NCBI RefSeq assembly: GCF_009674725.1
Contig: NZ_WKKH01000001.1
Span: 124,001 to 188,000 of the forward strand
Direction: 5' to 3'
DNA length: 64,000 nt
DNA from: Pedobacter petrophilus
GTDB lineage: Bacteria > Bacteroidota > Bacteroidia > Sphingobacteriales > Sphingobacteriaceae
Below are positions 61,119 through 64,000 of the stretch, piece after piece. Under the pieces are notes generated by a model that worked only from the letters and a program-made list of their open reading frames with translations, had not been told where the DNA came from and did no database searches. The position numbers and the translations under genes were made by a program. Position 1 is the stretch's first letter, and each line of letters starts with the position of its first letter.

Positions 61119-63986
61119 TTACAATTCCATCAAGAATTCGGTGAGGTTTTTATCATGCGGAACCTCCAGTTTTTTACGTAACCGGTACCTGCGGATTTCG
61201 ACACCTCTCAGGCTGATATTAAGTAAAGAAGACATTTCCTTACTGCTCATATTCATCCTTAAGTAGGCACAGAGTTTCAGGTCATTTGGCACCAAATCCG
61301 GATGCTGGGCTTTTAGCTTTTTGAAGAAACTTTCATGTGCTTCATTAAAACTGTTTTCAAACAAATGCCAATCCCGCTCATCATTCATGCCGTCGTTAAT
61401 TACTTTTTGAATCTTACGGGTTTGATCATCTGAAAGTTTTTTGCCGTTTTCATCTTTAAGCTTCATGATTTCATCACTTAGCTTTTGCAGCAATTCATTT
61501 TTATAGACTAGCGTCATGGCAGAGTTGGCCAACTCTCTGTTTTTCGAAGCCAGTTCAGCCTGCAATTTATCGGTTTGGAGTTTGATAATCTGTTTCTCGT
61601 TCGCTTCAGTCTCTTGCCTCAGAATTTCGTCCTGTTCCGCTTTTAAACGGTTGCTTATTTTCAGACTATCCCTTTTTAATTTTTGCTCATAAATTTTCTT
61701 ACCCATAATTAAAACCACGGCAAAAAGGATAGAATAAACCAAGAGTGACCAATTATTGAGATACCAGGGGCGAAGAATGGTAAATTTAAATATGGTGATA
61801 TCGGTAACAGATGAATCATTTAACTTGGCCCTTAATTTAAATTTATAGCTTCCACTGCTTAGATTTGTAAAATCTTTCTCGGCGGCATCACTCCAGTCTG
61901 ACCAATCTTTCGAATAACCTTCCAAAAAATACTGGTACTTCACTTTGGCCTGCCTGTAATAGGGGAGCGCAAAAGAAATCCGGATGTTATTTCTACTGTA
62001 AGGGAGTTCAGTATCATTTCCTGTTTCACTAAGCGTATAGTATTTATCTGTGATATCATCTATCCTCCTGATAAGTACCGACGGAAGCTTGCTTGATAAT
62101 GATTGATTTTGCTGAGTATTATAAATAACGAATCCATCATCTACGCTGATTAAATAAATCGAGTTGCTAATCTTATTAATATTTTCATAATATTGAACCA
62201 TTCGTCCATCGAGCAAACTAAATTGATTAGAGTCTATTTCAATTTTACCAGGCTCTGAGAAGTTAACCAGTGATGTTTTTCCATGATTGATGAACCAATA
62301 TTTTTTCTCGCCTGCCTTGATGATGTTATTTGAAGTAGCGAATGAACCTAATTTTTTATTCAGCACCTCATAATTGGTGAATTTATTACTTAGCTCATCG
62401 TAAGTATAAAATCCCTTATCTGATGAAAAGACAATTCTGTTTTCCAGATTGAAGATATTGATGTTGTAATTGCTCGGCAACCCATTTCGCTCATCGAAAT
62501 ATTTGGTACTGATAACTTTGGTATAGTTTGAATTTAATGTTACTTTATAAAGGCCTTTATAGGCGTGGCCAATCCATATATCGCCTTTAGTATCTTGTTC
62601 GATAAATCGAGATGGGGCATTAAAACCCGATATTTGTGTCACGAATTTCAAACCCGATCCCGGAACTTTTTGATAGAGCGATAGGCCGACGTAAGTGCCT
62701 TGAATTAAATAATTCGGGTTAGAATTCAGTTGCTTAATCGTCCAGCCACCACTTGTTCTGGAGATCCATTCTATTTTGTCACCAAGCACTTTAAATGTAC
62801 CGCTGTTGTGACCGCAGATTAGTTCATGATCAACAATGTTTAATTCCCATACCTGCCCTTCAGAACCCTGAATAAGTTTAAAGTTAAAGTTTGGTGCTGT
62901 ATTTTGAGACCAATCGCTATAAAACAAACCCTGGTTGGTGCCCAGATAAATTTTATTACCGAAAATGATGCTTGAATATACCGTTCCAAACTGGCCGGTT
63001 TTATCGAAATAGAAATAAAGCGGCGAGTTCAACTCTATCCGGTCGATTCCATTATCTAAACCTGCCCAAAGATTTTGTTCATTATCAGCATATAAACTCA
63101 ATACGGTATTGTTTTGGAGTCCGCTGGATTTATTGATTTTCTGGACGACGTTCCCATTTTCATCAATAATAATTAATCCATTGAGGATGGTTCCGAAGGC
63201 ATAATACTTTCCAAGCAGTTTAACGCCGTTATTGAGCTGATAGGTTTTTAAGAAATCATTAGCAGGTGTATTGAACGGACTGAAAGTTTTTCCATCATAT
63301 ATAAACAAGCCATTTTTACTGGTACCGATTAAAAGGCCTCCATTTTTATAGGGGAGAATAGATAGAATCCCTTGCTTGCCCAATTGATCACTTTGAGGCA
63401 AATAAACCAATTTATTTCCAATCAGTTCGTGTAAGCCATTTTCTAAAATTTCTACGAAGAACCGGTTATTTACCTTATGAAGAAAAAGTAAAGATTTCGG
63501 GGAAGATACGATTGAAACCTTATTGTTTTGATAGACGAATATTCTGGAAAACGACTGGAAAATTACGCGATCACGATCGACATAAATTTTCCATACCTCA
63601 TCAGTAATTTTTGAACCTTTGGGCAATAATGATGTAAGGGAGTGATAGGTTAGTTTATTTTCTTTAATTGCCCAGTAGCCAAATTCGCCAAAGCAGCCGG
63701 TATAAATTTTACCCTTGTTATCTGTCGCAACGGATCTAACAATCTGTCCGTTCGGCATTTTATATTTTTGCCAATACTTTCCATCAAAGGTGAGTAAACC
63801 TTCGGCATTGCCGTAATACATTACGCCCTGATTATCTTTCGCTATGCTCCAGTTTTGGTTACCGGCCCCGTAAACAGATTTCGAATAATTTTCTATATAA
63901 GGAACCCCAATGCTTTTGATATCGGATGCAAAAGTATAGTGAGATAGGAGGAAAAGTAATAAAAACAGACGTAATATGCTAAACAT
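61119..63986 (-). CDS. Membrane-spanning one-component regulator (propeller, Y_Y_Y, LuxR-type HTH)
   Basis: The 955-residue protein has a signal peptide and a large exported sensor part of beta-propeller repeats (for example NWSIAKDNQGVMYYGNAEG, DNEQNLWAGLDNGIDRIELN). A Y_Y_Y domain (about 670-735: YQYFLEGYSKDWSDW) is followed by one membrane helix (about 742-760) and a cytoplasmic coiled coil. The end is a LuxR-type helix-turn-helix (about 895-955, MSSKEMSSLLNISLRGVEIRRYRLRKKL). There is no histidine kinase, so it signals directly to DNA, like SusR. Located upstream of susC, it is the likely PUL activator. Start at 63986 is the only ATG giving the signal peptide. Confidence 0.9.
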   Translation of the reverse strand: MFSILRLFLLLFLLSHYTFASDIKSIGVPYIENYSKSVYGAGNQNWSIAKDNQGVMYYGNAEGLLTFDGKYWQKYKMPNGQIVRSVATDNKGKIYTGCFGEFGYWAIKENKLTYHSLTSLLPKGSKITDEVWKIYVDRDRVIFQSFSRIFVYQNNKVSIVSSPKSLLFLHKVNNRFFVEILENGLHELIGNKLVYLPQSDQLGKQGILSILPYKNGGLLIGTSKNGLFIYDGKTFSPFNTPANDFLKTYQLNNGVKLLGKYYAFGTILNGLIIIDENGNVVQKINKSSGLQNNTVLSLYADNEQNLWAGLDNGIDRIELNSPLYFYFDKTGQFGTVYSSIIFGNKIYLGTNQGLFYSDWSQNTAPNFNFKLIQGSEGQVWELNIVDHELICGHNSGTFKVLGDKIEWISRTSGGWTIKQLNSNPNYLIQGTYVGLSLYQKVPGSGLKFVTQISGFNAPSRFIEQDTKGDIWIGHAYKGLYKVTLNSNYTKVISTKYFDERNGLPSNYNINIFNLENRIVFSSDKGFYTYDELSNKFTNYEVLNKKLGSFATSNNIIKAGEKKYWFINHGKTSLVNFSEPGKIEIDSNQFSLLDGRMVQYYENINKISNSIYLISVDDGFVIYNTQQNQSLSSKLPSVLIRRIDDITDKYYTLSETGNDTELPYSRNNIRISFALPYYRQAKVKYQYFLEGYSKDWSDWSDAAEKDFTNLSSGSYKFKLRAKLNDSSVTDITIFKFTILRPWYLNNWSLLVYSILFAVVLIMGKKIYEQKLKRDSLKISNRLKAEQDEILRQETEANEKQIIKLQTDKLQAELASKNRELANSAMTLVYKNELLQKLSDEIMKLKDENGKKLSDDQTRKIQKVINDGMNDERDWHLFENSFNEAHESFFKKLKAQHPDLVPNDLKLCAYLRMNMSSKEMSSLLNISLRGVEIRRYRLRKKLEVPHDKNLTEFLMEL

Positions 63987-64000
63987 ATAAGGGATTTCTG

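Overview
The window looks like a chromosomal stretch of a Bacteroidota bacterium, most likely a Sphingobacteriaceae member (Pedobacter-like). This is inferred from a SusC/SusD glycan-uptake pair, a DUF4293 protein, several -7 boxes of the Bacteroidota TAnnTTTG type, the absence of clear Shine-Dalgarno sequences, low GC, many lipoproteins, and intergenic palindromes with a TTTAAA-like centre. No rRNA, tRNA, CRISPR array, prophage or complete insertion sequence was found.

Left part (1-33.8 kb) is mainly housekeeping. It holds truA, an ABC exporter, a secreted isoaspartyl peptidase/cyanophycinase pair followed by a DctA remnant, rlmF, sucD, msrB, an RlpA-like protein, nrdB-nrdA, and an SPFH protein with an unusual repeated N-terminal part. 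The agmatine-to-putrescine genes aguB and aguA are separated by a repeat-bounded, frameshifted four-helix-bundle gene. Then follow fabG, an L,D-transpeptidase, a large membrane VWA-like protein, a TRIC/UPF0126 channel, a DivIC/FtsB-like protein with eno, an esterase, and dacB.

Middle part (33.8-48.7 kb) holds asd and a divergent lamin-tail-domain gene. A ten-gene, leftward cluster (46390 to 35936) follows: a gluconate-2-dehydrogenase subunit-3-like protein, a GMC flavoprotein with a Cys motif, two Gfo/Idh/MocA oxidoreductases, three TIM-barrel isomerase/epimerase-type proteins, a small c-type cytochrome, a DUF1080 (3-keto-disaccharide hydrolase family) protein and an MFS sugar/nucleoside permease. 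This is the expected gene set for oxidising glycosides at C3 and cleaving the 3-keto product. A threonine-dehydrogenase-like SDR and yebC lie beyond it.

Right part (48.7-64 kb) begins with a RAYT-type HUH transposase flanked by near-perfect palindromes. It is followed by a leftward polysaccharide utilisation locus: membrane-spanning propeller/Y_Y_Y/LuxR regulator, susC, susD, a GH144-type lipoprotein, a small unknown secreted protein, GH43, GH3 and an esterase. GH144 plus GH3 suggests beta-1,2-glucan as substrate. The 3-keto-glycoside cluster nearby could process the released disaccharides, but that link is inference.

The intergenic DNA is unusually rich in several distinct families of short repeats: palindromes, a heptamer array, 26-34 bp duplicated elements and a ~63-bp tandem repeat. 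Several sit directly at gene starts or inside operons, and they are the main signal that gene annotation does not explain.
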